This document shows, piece after piece, positions 1 through 9,242 of a stretch of DNA of 64,000 nt. The DNA is from Paraburkholderia sp. SOS3 (GTDB lineage Bacteria; Pseudomonadota; Gammaproteobacteria; Burkholderiales; Burkholderiaceae). Made by a program: the position numbers and the translations under genes. Every line of letters starts with the position of its first letter. The stretch's first letter is position 1. Below the pieces are notes generated by a model. The model was not told the origin of the DNA. It saw nothing but the letters and a program-made list of their open reading frames with translations, and searched no databases. The stretch is from the NCBI RefSeq assembly GCF_001922345.1, contig NZ_CP018811.1, forward strand, positions 2,604,001-2,668,000, written 5' to 3'.

Positions 1-416
1 TGGTGATGGGCGACTACGGCAACGGTCGCGATACGCGCAGCCTGGCCGAGCGTACCAGGGTGGACATCAACCGGAACAACTTCAACGCCGTGCTTGCGCA
101 ATACCGGCCAAAGGCGAGGATCGCCGTGGAGAACACCATGGCGGGCAACGGCTCGGAACTGCCGGTCGAACTTGAATTCCTGTCGATGGACGATTTCAAG
201 CCAGACGTGGTGGCCGGCAAGGTCCCTGAATTGCGTGCGTTAATGGCCGCCCGCAATCTGCTGCGTGATCTGAAATACAACCTTCTGGATAACGCGGCAT
301 TCCGTCGCGAACTCGAAAATATCCTAAAGAACCCAGATTTGTCCGAGCGACTGCGCATCGATCTGAAGAAAATCGGCGAATCCGAGCCGAATGCCGCATT
401 GCATTGCAGTCAGTAA
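1..416 (+). CDS. tssB: TssB, T6SS contractile sheath small subunit (5' partial)
   Basis: TssB/VipA pairs with TssC to build the cytoplasmic contractile sheath that drives the T6SS needle. The visible 137 residues are the C-terminal part: the VDINRNNF segment, the conserved ELEFLSMDDF block and an ARNLLRDL helix line up with the family. The normal N-terminus (about 35 residues) lies left of the window, so the GTG near position 3 is internal and not a start. It is the first gene of a plus-strand series; tssC begins 26 nt after its stop. Family identity is certain; only the true start is missing. Confidence 0.93.
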   Translation, partial: VMGDYGNGRDTRSLAERTRVDINRNNFNAVLAQYRPKARIAVENTMAGNGSELPVELEFLSMDDFKPDVVAGKVPELRALMAARNLLRDLKYNLLDNAAFRRELENILKNPDLSERLRIDLKKIGESEPNAALHCSQ

Positions 417-442
417 CCTCCGATTACGAGGATTCATGCATC

Positions 443-1990
443 ATGGCTAGAGACGCAATCCAACACACTGAATCGGCGGCAACAGATACGGTTGTACTGG
501 ATGTGCCCGGCAGGAGCGTCTATGAGACGCTCTGCGAAAAAATCAACCTCACGCCGGTCACCGTGACCCGACCGTTCGATTCGTTCCAGAGCGCAGACAC
601 GCTGTCGGAATCGTCGCTGGACGAACGCATCGCGCAGGGGATGAGCGTGTTCCTCAAGATGATCGAGAACGCGTCCCAGCAGGTCGATCGTCTGGACAAG
701 AGCCTGCTTGATTTTCATATCGAACATCTCGACCAGCAGATCAGCGGGCAGCTCGATATGATCATGCACAACGAGACGTTCCAGCAGATCGAGTCGGCAT
801 GGCGTGGCTTGAAGTTCCTCGTTGATCGAACCGACTTCCGCAAGAACGTCAGAATCGAAGTGCTCGACGTATCGAAGGAAGCGCTGCGGCAGGACTTCGA
901 CGATACGCCCGAGGTGATCCAGAGCGGGCTGTACCTGCACACGTACATCCAGGAATACGACACGCCCGGTGGTCAGCCGATCGGCTCGATCATCTCGAAC
1001 TACGAGTTCGACCGCAGCCCGCAGGACATCGCCCTGCTGCGCAATCTCTCGAAGGTGTCCGCCGCTGCGCACATGCCGTTCATCGGTTCAGTTTCGCCGA
1101 AGTTCTTCGGCAAGGAGTCGATGGAAGAAGTCGCCAGCATCCGCGATATCGGCAACTACTTCGATCGTGCCGAATACCTGAAGTGGAAGAGTTTTCGCGA
1201 GTCGGACGATTCCCGGTATATCGGCCTCACGCTGCCGCGCTTCCTCGCACGTCTGCCTTACGGCCCGGAGACGACACCGGTGCGCGCGTTCAATTACAAG
1301 GAAGGTGTCAAGGGCCCGGACCATACGCGCTACCTGTGGGCGAACGCCTCGTTCGCATTTGCGGCGAACATGGTCAAAAGCTTTATCAGAAACGGCTGGT
1401 GTGTGCAGATTCGCGGCCCGCAGGCAGGCGGCCTCGTCGAAGACCTGCCGGTCCACCTGTACGACCTGGGCACCGGCAACCAGGCGAAAATCCCGAGCGA
1501 GGTACTGATTCCGGAGACGCGCGAATTCGAATTCGCCAACCTCGGTTTCATCCCGCTGTCGTACTACAAGAATCACGACTTCGCGTGCTTCTTCTCCGCC
1601 CACTCGGCGCAGAAGCCCACATTGTATGAGACGAAGGAAGCCACCGCGAACAGCCGGGTCAATGCGCGTTTGCCATATATCTTCCTGCTCTCGCGCATCG
1701 CGCACTACCTGAAACTGATTCAGCGCGAGAACATCGGCACGACCAAGGATCGGCGTCTGCTTGAACTCGAACTGAACACGTGGGTCAAGTCGCTCGTCAC
1801 CGAGATGACCGATCCCGGCGATGACCTCCAGGCGTCGCACCCGCTGCGTGAGGCGAACGTGATCGTCGAGGATATCGAGGACAACCCAGGATTTTTCCGA
1901 ATCAAGCTGTTCATCGTGCCGCATTTCCAGGTCGAGGGAATGGACATCAATCTGTCGCTCGTCTCGCAGATGCCGAAAGCGAAGACCTGA
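443..1990 (+). CDS. tssC: TssC, T6SS contractile sheath large subunit
   Basis: TssC/VipB is the large subunit of the contractile sheath and polymerises with TssB around the Hcp tube in the cytoplasm. The 515-residue product has the usual family length and segments: a DKSLLDFHIEHLDQQIS region, IESAWRGLKFLVDRTD, FDRSPQDIALLRNLSKVSA, SRYIGLTLPRFLARLPYG and a C-terminal INLSLVSQMPKAK end. The ATG at 443 is preceded by GAGGA at 428-432. An in-frame ATG further upstream would overlap tssB and lacks a good ribosome site. No hcp (tssD) gene follows directly, as it does in many clusters; tssK comes next after 127 nt. Confidence 0.95.
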   Translation: MARDAIQHTESAATDTVVLDVPGRSVYETLCEKINLTPVTVTRPFDSFQSADTLSESSLDERIAQGMSVFLKMIENASQQVDRLDKSLLDFHIEHLDQQISGQLDMIMHNETFQQIESAWRGLKFLVDRTDFRKNVRIEVLDVSKEALRQDFDDTPEVIQSGLYLHTYIQEYDTPGGQPIGSIISNYEFDRSPQDIALLRNLSKVSAAAHMPFIGSVSPKFFGKESMEEVASIRDIGNYFDRAEYLKWKSFRESDDSRYIGLTLPRFLARLPYGPETTPVRAFNYKEGVKGPDHTRYLWANASFAFAANMVKSFIRNGWCVQIRGPQAGGLVEDLPVHLYDLGTGNQAKIPSEVLIPETREFEFANLGFIPLSYYKNHDFACFFSAHSAQKPTLYETKEATANSRVNARLPYIFLLSRIAHYLKLIQRENIGTTKDRRLLELELNTWVKSLVTEMTDPGDDLQASHPLREANVIVEDIEDNPGFFRIKLFIVPHFQVEGMDINLSLVSQMPKAKT

Positions 1991-2117
1991 ACCTCCATCG
2001 CCACTTTGCACGTAAGCCAATTCTGCCGCGCCGATGGAATGCAAGCCATCGCGTGGCTCGCATTCCATGCGGAGCCGATGACGACTGTTGCATCGCTTCG
2101 CGCACAAACCAGTCACG

Positions 2118-3464
2118 ATGAAGATAACAAGACCGCTGTGGGCCAAAGGGGTTTTCATGACGCCCCAACATTTCCAGCAGCAGGCTCTGTGGGGCCAGTT
2201 CGCCGACGAGCGCACCGCACGCATTGCCAGTCCCGAACCCTGGGGGGTTAGTCGCGTCGCATTCGACACCCAGGCGCTGTCCATCGATCGCATTCAACTC
2301 GCTGCTCTCGATCTGCGTCTGCCCGACGGCACGTTCATCGACACCGAAACCGCAGACTGGCTACCCGGAGCACGAAATCTCGGTGACGTGCCCGCCCGGA
2401 CGGAGGCCGTCGTGGTGCTGGCGGGCCTGCCGCTCCTCGATGCGCAGGGAGCAAACTGCATCGGGGAGGACCAGAAGCCAGCGCGGCCCCGCCGGTTCGT
2501 GCGCGAATACCTGCAGGTCGCCGATATTCTCGGCGACGGCAAGGAAGAAATCAGCGTGGAACGGCATGCACTCGCGCTACTGTTCGATTTCGAGGAACTC
2601 GGCGACTACGTGACCTGTCCGGTCGGCCGGTTCGTGAGGAATGCACAAGGCCGTTTCGAGATCGACACGGCATTCGTGCCGCCCTGCCTGCTGCTGTCTG
2701 CCAGCACCCAACTGGTCGGCCGCATGAATCGCCTTTCCGAAATCCTGAGCGCCAAAAGCGCGAGCCTCGCGGTGCGCCGTCGCGAGCGCTCCGACCAGAT
2801 TGCCGACTACGCCGTCGCCGACGTGTCCCTGTTCTGGCTGCTGCATAGCGTGAACAGCACGTGGCCGGATCTCGCGCGCCTCTGTCAGGCGCCGGACCAG
2901 CACCCGGAGCGGCTGTACGGCGTGCTCTCGCGCCTCGCCGGATCGCTGCTCACATTCTCGACGGCGGAAACGCTGCAGGCGATTCCGCCGTACGACCATC
3001 GCGCCCCGGAGCCTGTGTTCGCCGAGCTGGAATCGCTGATCCGCACGCTGCTCGACACGGTAATCCCATCGCGCGTCGTGCCCATCGTGCTCGAGCGCGC
3101 AAGAGCCTCGGTCTGGATCGGAAAGATCCATGACGAACGGCTCGTCGACGGCGCCGACTACTACCTGTCAGTGCAGTCGGGGCTGCCGGCGCACGCGTTG
3201 CTCGAGCAGTTGCCTCGCCTGTGCAAGGCCGGCGCGCCCGATGAAGTCGAGCAGATCGTCAATTCAGCGCTGCCCGGCATTCCACTGCGGCCGATGTCGC
3301 GCCTGCCCGCCGCGATCCCGATCCGCATCGAGAACCAGTATTTCGCGCTCGACAGCACCCACGCCGCTTTCAAACGGATGGTCGCCGCGCGCGCATGCCA
3401 GTTCTATGTGCCGGCGTCGATTCCGGACGTGTCGCTTGAACTCCATGCGGTACTGCCAACATGA
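2118..3464 (+). CDS. tssK: TssK, T6SS baseplate protein
   Basis: TssK is the trimeric baseplate adaptor that connects the T6SS baseplate to the TssL/TssM membrane complex. The 448-residue product opens with the family hallmark, a short basic start followed by WAKGVFMTPQHFQQQ, and contains the typical VADVSLFWLLHSVN region and a C-terminal beta-rich domain ending in SLELHAVLPT. I chose the ATG at 2118 because it places this hallmark at the N-terminus; the longer in-frame extension has no family support. Its stop overlaps the tssL start (ATGA at 3461), indicating translational coupling. Confidence 0.93.
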   Translation: MKITRPLWAKGVFMTPQHFQQQALWGQFADERTARIASPEPWGVSRVAFDTQALSIDRIQLAALDLRLPDGTFIDTETADWLPGARNLGDVPARTEAVVVLAGLPLLDAQGANCIGEDQKPARPRRFVREYLQVADILGDGKEEISVERHALALLFDFEELGDYVTCPVGRFVRNAQGRFEIDTAFVPPCLLLSASTQLVGRMNRLSEILSAKSASLAVRRRERSDQIADYAVADVSLFWLLHSVNSTWPDLARLCQAPDQHPERLYGVLSRLAGSLLTFSTAETLQAIPPYDHRAPEPVFAELESLIRTLLDTVIPSRVVPIVLERARASVWIGKIHDERLVDGADYYLSVQSGLPAHALLEQLPRLCKAGAPDEVEQIVNSALPGIPLRPMSRLPAAIPIRIENQYFALDSTHAAFKRMVAARACQFYVPASIPDVSLELHAVLPT

Positions 3465-4138
3465 GCTCGTACGCCGCTGCGAACCCGACCGTGCCCCTAC
3501 CGTTGCTCCCGGTCGCCTTGCGAGATACGGCGTTGACCGTCACCGCGCTCGCCGGCGACGCGATGCCGACCACCTTCGACACGTTCCGCCGGAAATGTGT
3601 CGAACAGGTCGAACGCCTGAGGTCCGAACTGACCACTGCCGGCCACCCACGCGACGTCATTGAGGACGCCGCCTACGCACAGTGTGCGCTGCTCGACGAA
3701 GCCGCGCTCAGCAGCCTGAAGGGCGTCGATCGCAATGCCTGGGAACGCGAGCCCCTGCAGGTGAGCGAGTTCCAGAGTCACGATGCGGGCGAGGAACTGA
3801 TCGCGCGTATCGAACGGCGTCTCGCGCAACCGCAGCCGGTACTGCCGTTGCTCGCCATCTTCGCCGCAGTGCTCGACCTCGGGTTCAGGGGCAAATTCGC
3901 ACTGGACGGCCGCGATGCACGCGCGGCGCTCATGCGCACGCTTGATGAGCGCCTGGGTCGCCATGGCGAGAGCAGCGACACGTCCGGCCCCGTTGTCGTC
4001 AGAACGGGTAACAGCCGTCGCCGGTTCAGCAACCTTTCGCCGCTCGCGTGGGTCGTGATCGCAACCGTGTGCGCGAGTGTGATTTATGTCGCTCTTGATC
4101 AGTGGCTCACGGCCTCGATCGCCCGGATAACCCATTGA
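3461..4138 (+). CDS. tssL: TssL/DotU-family T6SS membrane protein
   Basis: TssL (IcmH/DotU) is the inner-membrane component that docks the baseplate. This 225-residue version has the cytoplasmic DotU domain (TFDTFRRKCVEQVERL, then a DAAYAQCALLDEAAL helix) and one C-terminal membrane segment near residues 186-210 (LSPLAWVVIATVCASVIYVAL). It has no C-terminal peptidoglycan-binding domain of its own; that function seems to be carried by the next gene. It is coupled to tssK by a 4-nt overlap. Confidence 0.9.
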   Translation: MSSYAAANPTVPLPLLPVALRDTALTVTALAGDAMPTTFDTFRRKCVEQVERLRSELTTAGHPRDVIEDAAYAQCALLDEAALSSLKGVDRNAWEREPLQVSEFQSHDAGEELIARIERRLAQPQPVLPLLAIFAAVLDLGFRGKFALDGRDARAALMRTLDERLGRHGESSDTSGPVVVRTGNSRRRFSNLSPLAWVVIATVCASVIYVALDQWLTASIARITH

Positions 4139-4149
4139 CGGGGCGAAGC

Positions 4150-5919
4150 GTGACTGGCTACCCATATCGAACGCTGACTGCCTGGGTCGCGATCCTTGCA
4201 CTGATCTGGCTGGCACTATGCTCGCCATGGTCGTCTGGATGGAACGTCTTCGTCGCCGTCCTGGCGGCATTCGCGGCGCTCGCCGCCATCGCGATCGCGA
4301 CGCGGCGCATACGGGCCCGGCGCGACGCCACACGGCATGTTCTTTCCGCCATCGACACCGCGCTCGCCTCGCTCCCCTCCGGCATCAAGCGCAATACGCC
4401 GCTGGTGATCGCTGTGAGCGAAGAAAACGGACCGCTCGCCGATGCGTTCGGCACGGACCTTCTGCGCATCACGGACCGCGCGATCTGGATACGCTGCGAG
4501 GAGCCCGCACGCCTCGTGCACCTTGCCGACGCACTCAAACGCTGGCGCGACGGACAGGGGCCGGATGCGGTCGCCTGTATGATCCTGGCCGACAGGACAC
4601 TCAGCCAGTCGAGTCTGGCTGCGACTCTGAAGCGCTGGCGCTCCGCCATTGGCGAGGCGGGCCGCGCGGTCGGTTACCGCCTGCCCGTATGCATCGCCGT
4701 CTACGCGGAAGAAATCCGGCGCGCGCCTGACGAGTGCCCGTGGTTTGGCGTTTCCAGCGGCGAGCCGCTGCGAACCGACAGCCTCGTTACGCTGGTGGCT
4801 TCGCGCGTCGCGGCGTACATCCGCACGGCGAATCCGCTAAGCCGGGAGCCTCGCGCGCACCGTGCGGCACAGCTTGACAGCCTCGCACGCTGGGCCTGCG
4901 ATGTCGTCCTGCCCCCACTCGTCGACGCGCAGCGCAACAGCCCTCCACTGCGGGTCGCCGCTTTTGGAGTAACGACAATCGAAGGTCGCCCCGCACCTGA
5001 CTCGCTCTTTGGCCAGTTCGCCGCATCCGCGACCGGCCTCGCTCGGCCCGTCACGAACGGCGCCCGGTCGCGTTGTCCGCTGCCGGAGCCGTTGATCCAC
5101 GGCATTGCGCTTCAGCCTGCGCGGCGCGCAACGCCTCGCGCGCTGGCTCATGCCTTTGTCTGGCTCGCGGCATGCTTCTGCGCGGCCGCAGCCGCTTCGG
5201 CCTGGCAGAACCGCACGCTGGTCGAGCGCGTGGTCGGTGACATGGATCGCTACAGGGCCATTGCGCCCGCCCGGGATGCCGCGCGCATCGATGCCCTGAA
5301 CGCCGTCAAACGCGACCGCGATGCGCTTGAACACTACGCGAATTCCGGTGTGCCGCCGCGAATAGGCCTCGGTTTCTACCGCGGCGCTCCGCTCCTGCCG
5401 CTCGCGAACGATCTGATCGCCAGCTATCAGCCACCGGCACCGCCGCCCTCGACGATAGAACTCGACAGCCTCTCCTTGTTTCGCACCGGCAGCGCCGCAC
5501 TGAACCCCGGTTCGAACCGTCTGCTTGTCGCAGCGCTCGACATGATCAGGGCGCATCCGGACAAACGCGTGCTCGTCGCCGGTCACACCGATTCGGCGGG
5601 TAACCCGGCCGCCAATCTCACGCTGTCGGTGGCCCGTGCAGCATCCGTGCGCGACTGGCTCGCGGACGCATCGGGCCTTCCGGTATCGCATTTCGCGATC
5701 CAGGGGTATGGCGATACCCGGCCGAAGGTGTCCAACGAGACCGAGGCAGGGCGCGCGGCCAACCGCCGCGTGGAAATCACGCTCGTCCCCGACTGTCGCG
5801 ATACACGCGACAGTCGCAATGATTTACCCCGCCGGGGCCAGCCGGCCTGTTCATGGAAGATCTCCGAAGAAGATCGCATGGCGATCGGGTTCGATGCGAT
5901 GACCGGGGTATGGGCATGA
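4150..5919 (+). CDS. T6SS-associated membrane protein with TssM-like membrane topology and C-terminal OmpA domain
   Basis: The 589-residue product has two membrane segments at about residues 8-26 and 30-50, a cytoplasmic stretch, a third membrane segment around 330-350, and an OmpA/MotB peptidoglycan-binding domain around 436-540 (VLVAGHTDSAGN, then ANRRVEI). The order TM-TM-soluble-TM, followed by a DMDRYRAIAPARDAARIDAL segment, resembles a much shortened TssM/IcmF, but the roughly 800-residue TssM periplasmic part is replaced by OmpA. A likely role, inferred, is anchoring the secretion machine to the cell wall beside TssL. The GTG at 4150 follows tssL by 11 nt; an alternative GTG at 4102 overlaps tssL. 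The stop overlaps the tssE start. OmpA assignment is firm, TssM relationship is inference. Confidence 0.75.
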   Translation: MTGYPYRTLTAWVAILALIWLALCSPWSSGWNVFVAVLAAFAALAAIAIATRRIRARRDATRHVLSAIDTALASLPSGIKRNTPLVIAVSEENGPLADAFGTDLLRITDRAIWIRCEEPARLVHLADALKRWRDGQGPDAVACMILADRTLSQSSLAATLKRWRSAIGEAGRAVGYRLPVCIAVYAEEIRRAPDECPWFGVSSGEPLRTDSLVTLVASRVAAYIRTANPLSREPRAHRAAQLDSLARWACDVVLPPLVDAQRNSPPLRVAAFGVTTIEGRPAPDSLFGQFAASATGLARPVTNGARSRCPLPEPLIHGIALQPARRATPRALAHAFVWLAACFCAAAAASAWQNRTLVERVVGDMDRYRAIAPARDAARIDALNAVKRDRDALEHYANSGVPPRIGLGFYRGAPLLPLANDLIASYQPPAPPPSTIELDSLSLFRTGSAALNPGSNRLLVAALDMIRAHPDKRVLVAGHTDSAGNPAANLTLSVARAASVRDWLADASGLPVSHFAIQGYGDTRPKVSNETEAGRAANRRVEITLVPDCRDTRDSRNDLPRRGQPACSWKISEEDRMAIGFDAMTGVWA

Positions 5920-6350
5920 CACGCGGCGGACCAGGACTGTTCGAAGCGGTCACGGGGTACTTCGCGAACGGTGCCGCCATCGACGAGTTCGACCCTGCAA
6001 CGCAAACCTTCCTGTCGGTCCGGGATAACGTCCAGCGCATCCTGAACAGTCGCCGCAACGGGCTCGCGCACCTGCCCGACTATGGACTCGACGACCTGTC
6101 CGAAATCTATCGCCACCTGCCCTCTTCCGCGCACGAGCTCCGGCGTACGATTGAAGCAACACTGCTGAAATACGAACCGCGCGTGAGATCGATCGACATC
6201 GCCGTCGAAGATACCGAGCCAGGCATGCTGCTGAGCTTCACGATGAGCTGCCATCTGCATCAGGCGGGCCTCGTCCGGTTCGGCACGCACTTCACGCCCG
6301 ATGGACAGACACGACTCACGCTGCTCACGGCAGACCACGATCGCGACTGA
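5916..6350 (+). CDS. tssE: TssE, gp25-like T6SS baseplate protein
   Basis: TssE is the gp25-like wedge protein of the T6SS baseplate. The 144-residue product carries the family core: SVRDNVQRILNSRRNGL followed by LPDYGLDDLSEIYRHLP, then a predicted helix-strand pattern ending in FTPDGQTRLTLL. The ATG at 5916 overlaps the preceding stop in an ATGA arrangement; an ATG six bases upstream is equally possible. Position between the OmpA-domain gene and the PAAR gene fits a baseplate role. Confidence 0.88.
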   Translation: MTRGGPGLFEAVTGYFANGAAIDEFDPATQTFLSVRDNVQRILNSRRNGLAHLPDYGLDDLSEIYRHLPSSAHELRRTIEATLLKYEPRVRSIDIAVEDTEPGMLLSFTMSCHLHQAGLVRFGTHFTPDGQTRLTLLTADHDRD

Positions 6351-6384
6351 CGGCGTCGCATCACACGGAAATGGAGAGCCGATC

Positions 6385-6660
6385 ATGAAAATGATGGCCG
6401 TAAAAGGCAATCGCACCACCACCGGCGGCTGTGTGCTCGACGGCGACCCGGCCTCGCTGGACAACGGGCAACCCATCACCCGTCATATGGATCTCGCCTC
6501 GTGCGGGCACTGCGGCAAAAATGGTCCGATTTTCGGGACGGCCAAGACGTTCGGAATGGGCAATACGCGAGGCGTACTCGATGGCGACGTCGTCATGTGC
6601 GATTGCCCACATGGAATGAACCGTGTGATTGCACGCTCGACCCTGCACTACGGCGACTAG
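6385..6660 (+). CDS. PAAR-domain spike tip protein
   Basis: PAAR proteins cap the VgrG spike of the T6SS and can carry effectors. This 91-residue protein is essentially a bare PAAR domain: KGNRTTTGGCVLDGDP at the start, a GHCGKNGPIFGTA stretch, and LDGDVVMCDCPHGMN near the end, with Cys and His residues suited to zinc binding. The ATG at 6385 has GGAGAG 7 nt upstream. No VgrG or effector is fused or adjacent. It is the last gene of the T6SS block; the next genes are on the other strand and metabolic. Confidence 0.85.
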   Translation: MKMMAVKGNRTTTGGCVLDGDPASLDNGQPITRHMDLASCGHCGKNGPIFGTAKTFGMGNTRGVLDGDVVMCDCPHGMNRVIARSTLHYGD

Positions 6661-6714
6661 CGAAACATCGGCGAAATCAGTCCGGCTGATGTGCCCTCAC
6701 CTCGCGAATCCGAA

Positions 6715-7884
6715 TCACGACCACCCGTCGAGCGCATAGCGCTCGAGCGCGGCGGCGTCGAAATCGAAGCCGAGCCCCGGCGTGGTCGGCACCTTCAGCA
6801 TGCCGTCCGCAAACTCGAGCTGCGTATCGACAAGCCGCCGGAAGTTCAGCACCTGGTCGTCCGGAAAGTATTCGACATACCGTGCATTCGCTGTCGACGC
6901 GACCAGATGCACGTGCAGATCGTGAAACCAATGCGGACACATCGTCGCGCCGATGCCGGCCGCGGCCGCCGCGATACGCCGCCATTCGCTGATGCCGCCG
7001 CACACGGCCGCGTCCGATTGCAGAATCATCGCCGCGCGCTTGTCGAGCAGTTCCTGATGCCGCCAGCGCCCGGCCTCGATCTCTCCCGTTGCGACCGTGA
7101 CCGGTGTGCGCTTCGCGAGTTGCGCATGGCTTTCGATATCGTCGGGGCTGAACGGCTCCTCGATCCAGTACGGTTCGTAACGCTCGTAGCGGCGCATATA
7201 TTCGAGCGCGGTCGGCACATCGGACCACGCGTTGTTCGCGTCGAGCATCAACAGCACACTGTCGCCGATCGCCGCGCGCGCGGCCGCGATGCGCGCCTCT
7301 TCCGCGCGCGGATCGAGCCGGCCGACCTTCATTTTCACCGCGCGAAAACCCATTTCGACGTAGCTCGCGAGTTCTTCGCCAAGCTGCTGCGGCGTCTTGC
7401 CGTCGACGTAATAGCCGCCGCTCGCATAAGCGGGCACGCGCTGCGCCGTCATGCCGCCGAGATAGCGCGCGAGCGGCAAGCCCGCCGCGCGCGCATTGCG
7501 GTCCCATAGCGCGACGTCGACGATCGACAGCGCACGCATCACGCTGCCCGCACGGCCTTGCAGCAGCGACTCCTGATAAAGCTCGCGCCACAGTCCTTCC
7601 ACGTCGACGGCGCAGCGATCGATCAGAAGCGGCCCGAACAGTTCGCGCACTGCATGCGTGACGAGCGCGCCCGCACGGTGGCCGCCGTAGCAGAAGCCGA
7701 TGCCTTGCTGGCCATCGGCGGTTTTGATGCGTACCAGCGTGTAGTCGCGCGCGGCCACCACGCGCGTCGCGAAAGAAGTCACGCGATCGAGCGGCACGCG
7801 CACCGTGCGCGCTTCGACTGAAACGATCTTCGCGGCCTGCTGCCACGCAGACTGCGATGGTTCGACGACAGCCTGATTCATCAT
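6715..7884 (-). CDS. Enolase-superfamily (mandelate racemase/muconate lactonizing type) sugar-acid dehydratase
   Basis: The 389-residue protein has the two-domain enolase-superfamily plan. Visible catalytic elements are the KMKVG lysine motif after the capping domain, then DANNAW, IEEPF and GE as the metal-binding Asp/Glu/Glu series, and CPHWFHDLH as the likely general-base histidine region. Members abstract the alpha proton of a carboxylate; with GarD, MFS sugar-acid transporters and an SMP-30 lactonase nearby, an aldarate or aldonate dehydratase is the likely role. The exact substrate (galactarate, glucarate, talarate or another acid) cannot be read. GAGGA lies just before the start. It is the last gene of a minus-strand run with the two transporters and garD. 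Confidence 0.85.
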   Translation of the reverse strand: MMNQAVVEPSQSAWQQAAKIVSVEARTVRVPLDRVTSFATRVVAARDYTLVRIKTADGQQGIGFCYGGHRAGALVTHAVRELFGPLLIDRCAVDVEGLWRELYQESLLQGRAGSVMRALSIVDVALWDRNARAAGLPLARYLGGMTAQRVPAYASGGYYVDGKTPQQLGEELASYVEMGFRAVKMKVGRLDPRAEEARIAAARAAIGDSVLLMLDANNAWSDVPTALEYMRRYERYEPYWIEEPFSPDDIESHAQLAKRTPVTVATGEIEAGRWRHQELLDKRAAMILQSDAAVCGGISEWRRIAAAAAGIGATMCPHWFHDLHVHLVASTANARYVEYFPDDQVLNFRRLVDTQLEFADGMLKVPTTPGLGFDFDAAALERYALDGWS

Positions 7885-7930
7885 CTATTCCTCGACACGA
7901 CCCGGAAAGAAAGCAGATTCGATTCGACCG

Positions 7931-9211
7931 CTATGCGGCCACGCGTTCGCTGACCCGATGCTTGCTGTGCACGAACAGCAGCATCGCGAGCACACCGGCG
8001 AAATCGATCAGCGCACCGAACAGAAACGCGCTGTGATAGCCGCCGAAGTACTGGATCAACACGCCTGTCAACGCGGGCCCGATAATCCCCGACAGGTTCG
8101 ACAGGAAGTGGATGAAGCCGCCCACTCCGCCTTGCCGGTGCAGCGGCAGAATCTCGTGCTGCACGGCCCAGATCGACTGGCACGAGCCCGTCAGAAACAG
8201 CAGCGCGGCCGCGATCAGCCCGACCGCCGCGGCCAGCGACGTCGCCGACGTGATGCTGAGCACCGCCACACCCGATAGCGCGAGCGGAATCGTCGCCACG
8301 AGCTTGCGCGCCTTCACCGGATCGTTCATGCGCCTGTAGACGAAGTCGCCGACGAGGCCGCCGCCGAAATAGCCGATCGCGCCGCAGACCCATGGAATCG
8401 ACGTGACGATGCTCATCTGCTTCAGGTCCAGATGCATCACATTGGTCAGGTAGCTGGGCAGCCACGAGATAAACACGTACTGCGTGTAGTTCACGGCAAA
8501 GAGCCCCGCGCCGAGCGCGAGCGTGCTCGGCCGGCGCAGGTAGGCGCCGAGCGTCATGCCGTCGTCTTCGACGTTGACCGCTTCGGCGGCCGCGCGGCTT
8601 TCATCGATCAGTTGCGTTTCCGCCGCGCCGACGCGGCGGCTCTGCGCAGGCTTGTCGGTCACGAACATGCGCCAGCAGATCAGCCAGACAAAGCCGAGCA
8701 CCGCGATCACGACAAACGACGTGCGCCAGCCGAACGCGACGGCGACCAGGCCGACCACGGGCCCCGCGATCGCATTGCCGAGCGTTTGCCCCGAGAACGT
8801 GAAACCGATCATCGTCGCCGTCTCGTGGCGCGGAAACCAGTTCGAAATCGTGCGATTCGTGTTCGAGCTCATCGGTCCCTCGCCAATACCGAAGAACACG
8901 CGCGTCAGCAGCAGCGAGACGAAACCGGTCGCGGCCGCGGTCAGTCCGCAAAACAGCGACCAGATGCCCATCGCCCACGTGAAGACGCGCCGCGTGCCCC
9001 ACTGGTCGGCAAAGTAGCCGCCGAGAAACGAGAAGATCGCGTAGCCGACGAAAAAACTGCTGAAGATCACGCCCAGTTGCGACGGCGACAGCTCGAGCGT
9101 CTTGCCGACGATCGGCGCGACGATGCCGAGTGCGGCGCGGTCCATATAGTTGATCGCGCCGGCCGTGAACAGCAGACCCGCGACCACGTATCGATATTTG
9201 CCAGTTTTCAT
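7931..9211 (-). CDS. MFS transporter, anion:cation symporter family (hexuronate/aldarate type)
   Basis: A 426-residue inner-membrane protein with 12 predicted membrane helices. The N-terminus (INYMDRAALGIVAPI) and the helix-4 region (RVFFGIGEGPMSSNTNR) are typical of the anion:cation symporter family, which includes ExuT, GudP and GarP. Uptake of a hexuronate or aldarate is the natural inference from the dehydratases on both sides. It lies 46 nt upstream of the enolase-superfamily gene and 31 nt downstream of a second, distinct MFS gene, so the three probably share a transcript. Confidence 0.85.
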   Translation of the reverse strand: MKTGKYRYVVAGLLFTAGAINYMDRAALGIVAPIVGKTLELSPSQLGVIFSSFFVGYAIFSFLGGYFADQWGTRRVFTWAMGIWSLFCGLTAAATGFVSLLLTRVFFGIGEGPMSSNTNRTISNWFPRHETATMIGFTFSGQTLGNAIAGPVVGLVAVAFGWRTSFVVIAVLGFVWLICWRMFVTDKPAQSRRVGAAETQLIDESRAAAEAVNVEDDGMTLGAYLRRPSTLALGAGLFAVNYTQYVFISWLPSYLTNVMHLDLKQMSIVTSIPWVCGAIGYFGGGLVGDFVYRRMNDPVKARKLVATIPLALSGVAVLSITSATSLAAAVGLIAAALLFLTGSCQSIWAVQHEILPLHRQGGVGGFIHFLSNLSGIIGPALTGVLIQYFGGYHSAFLFGALIDFAGVLAMLLFVHSKHRVSERVAA

Positions 9212-9242
9212 GGGGATTTTCCGCGTACAGGTTCGAGCACGA

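Noticed and set aside
6661..6714. A possible terminator hairpin between the PAAR and enolase-type genes
   Set aside because: Arms (ATCGGC and GCTGAT) are short with a mismatch, and no U-run follows.
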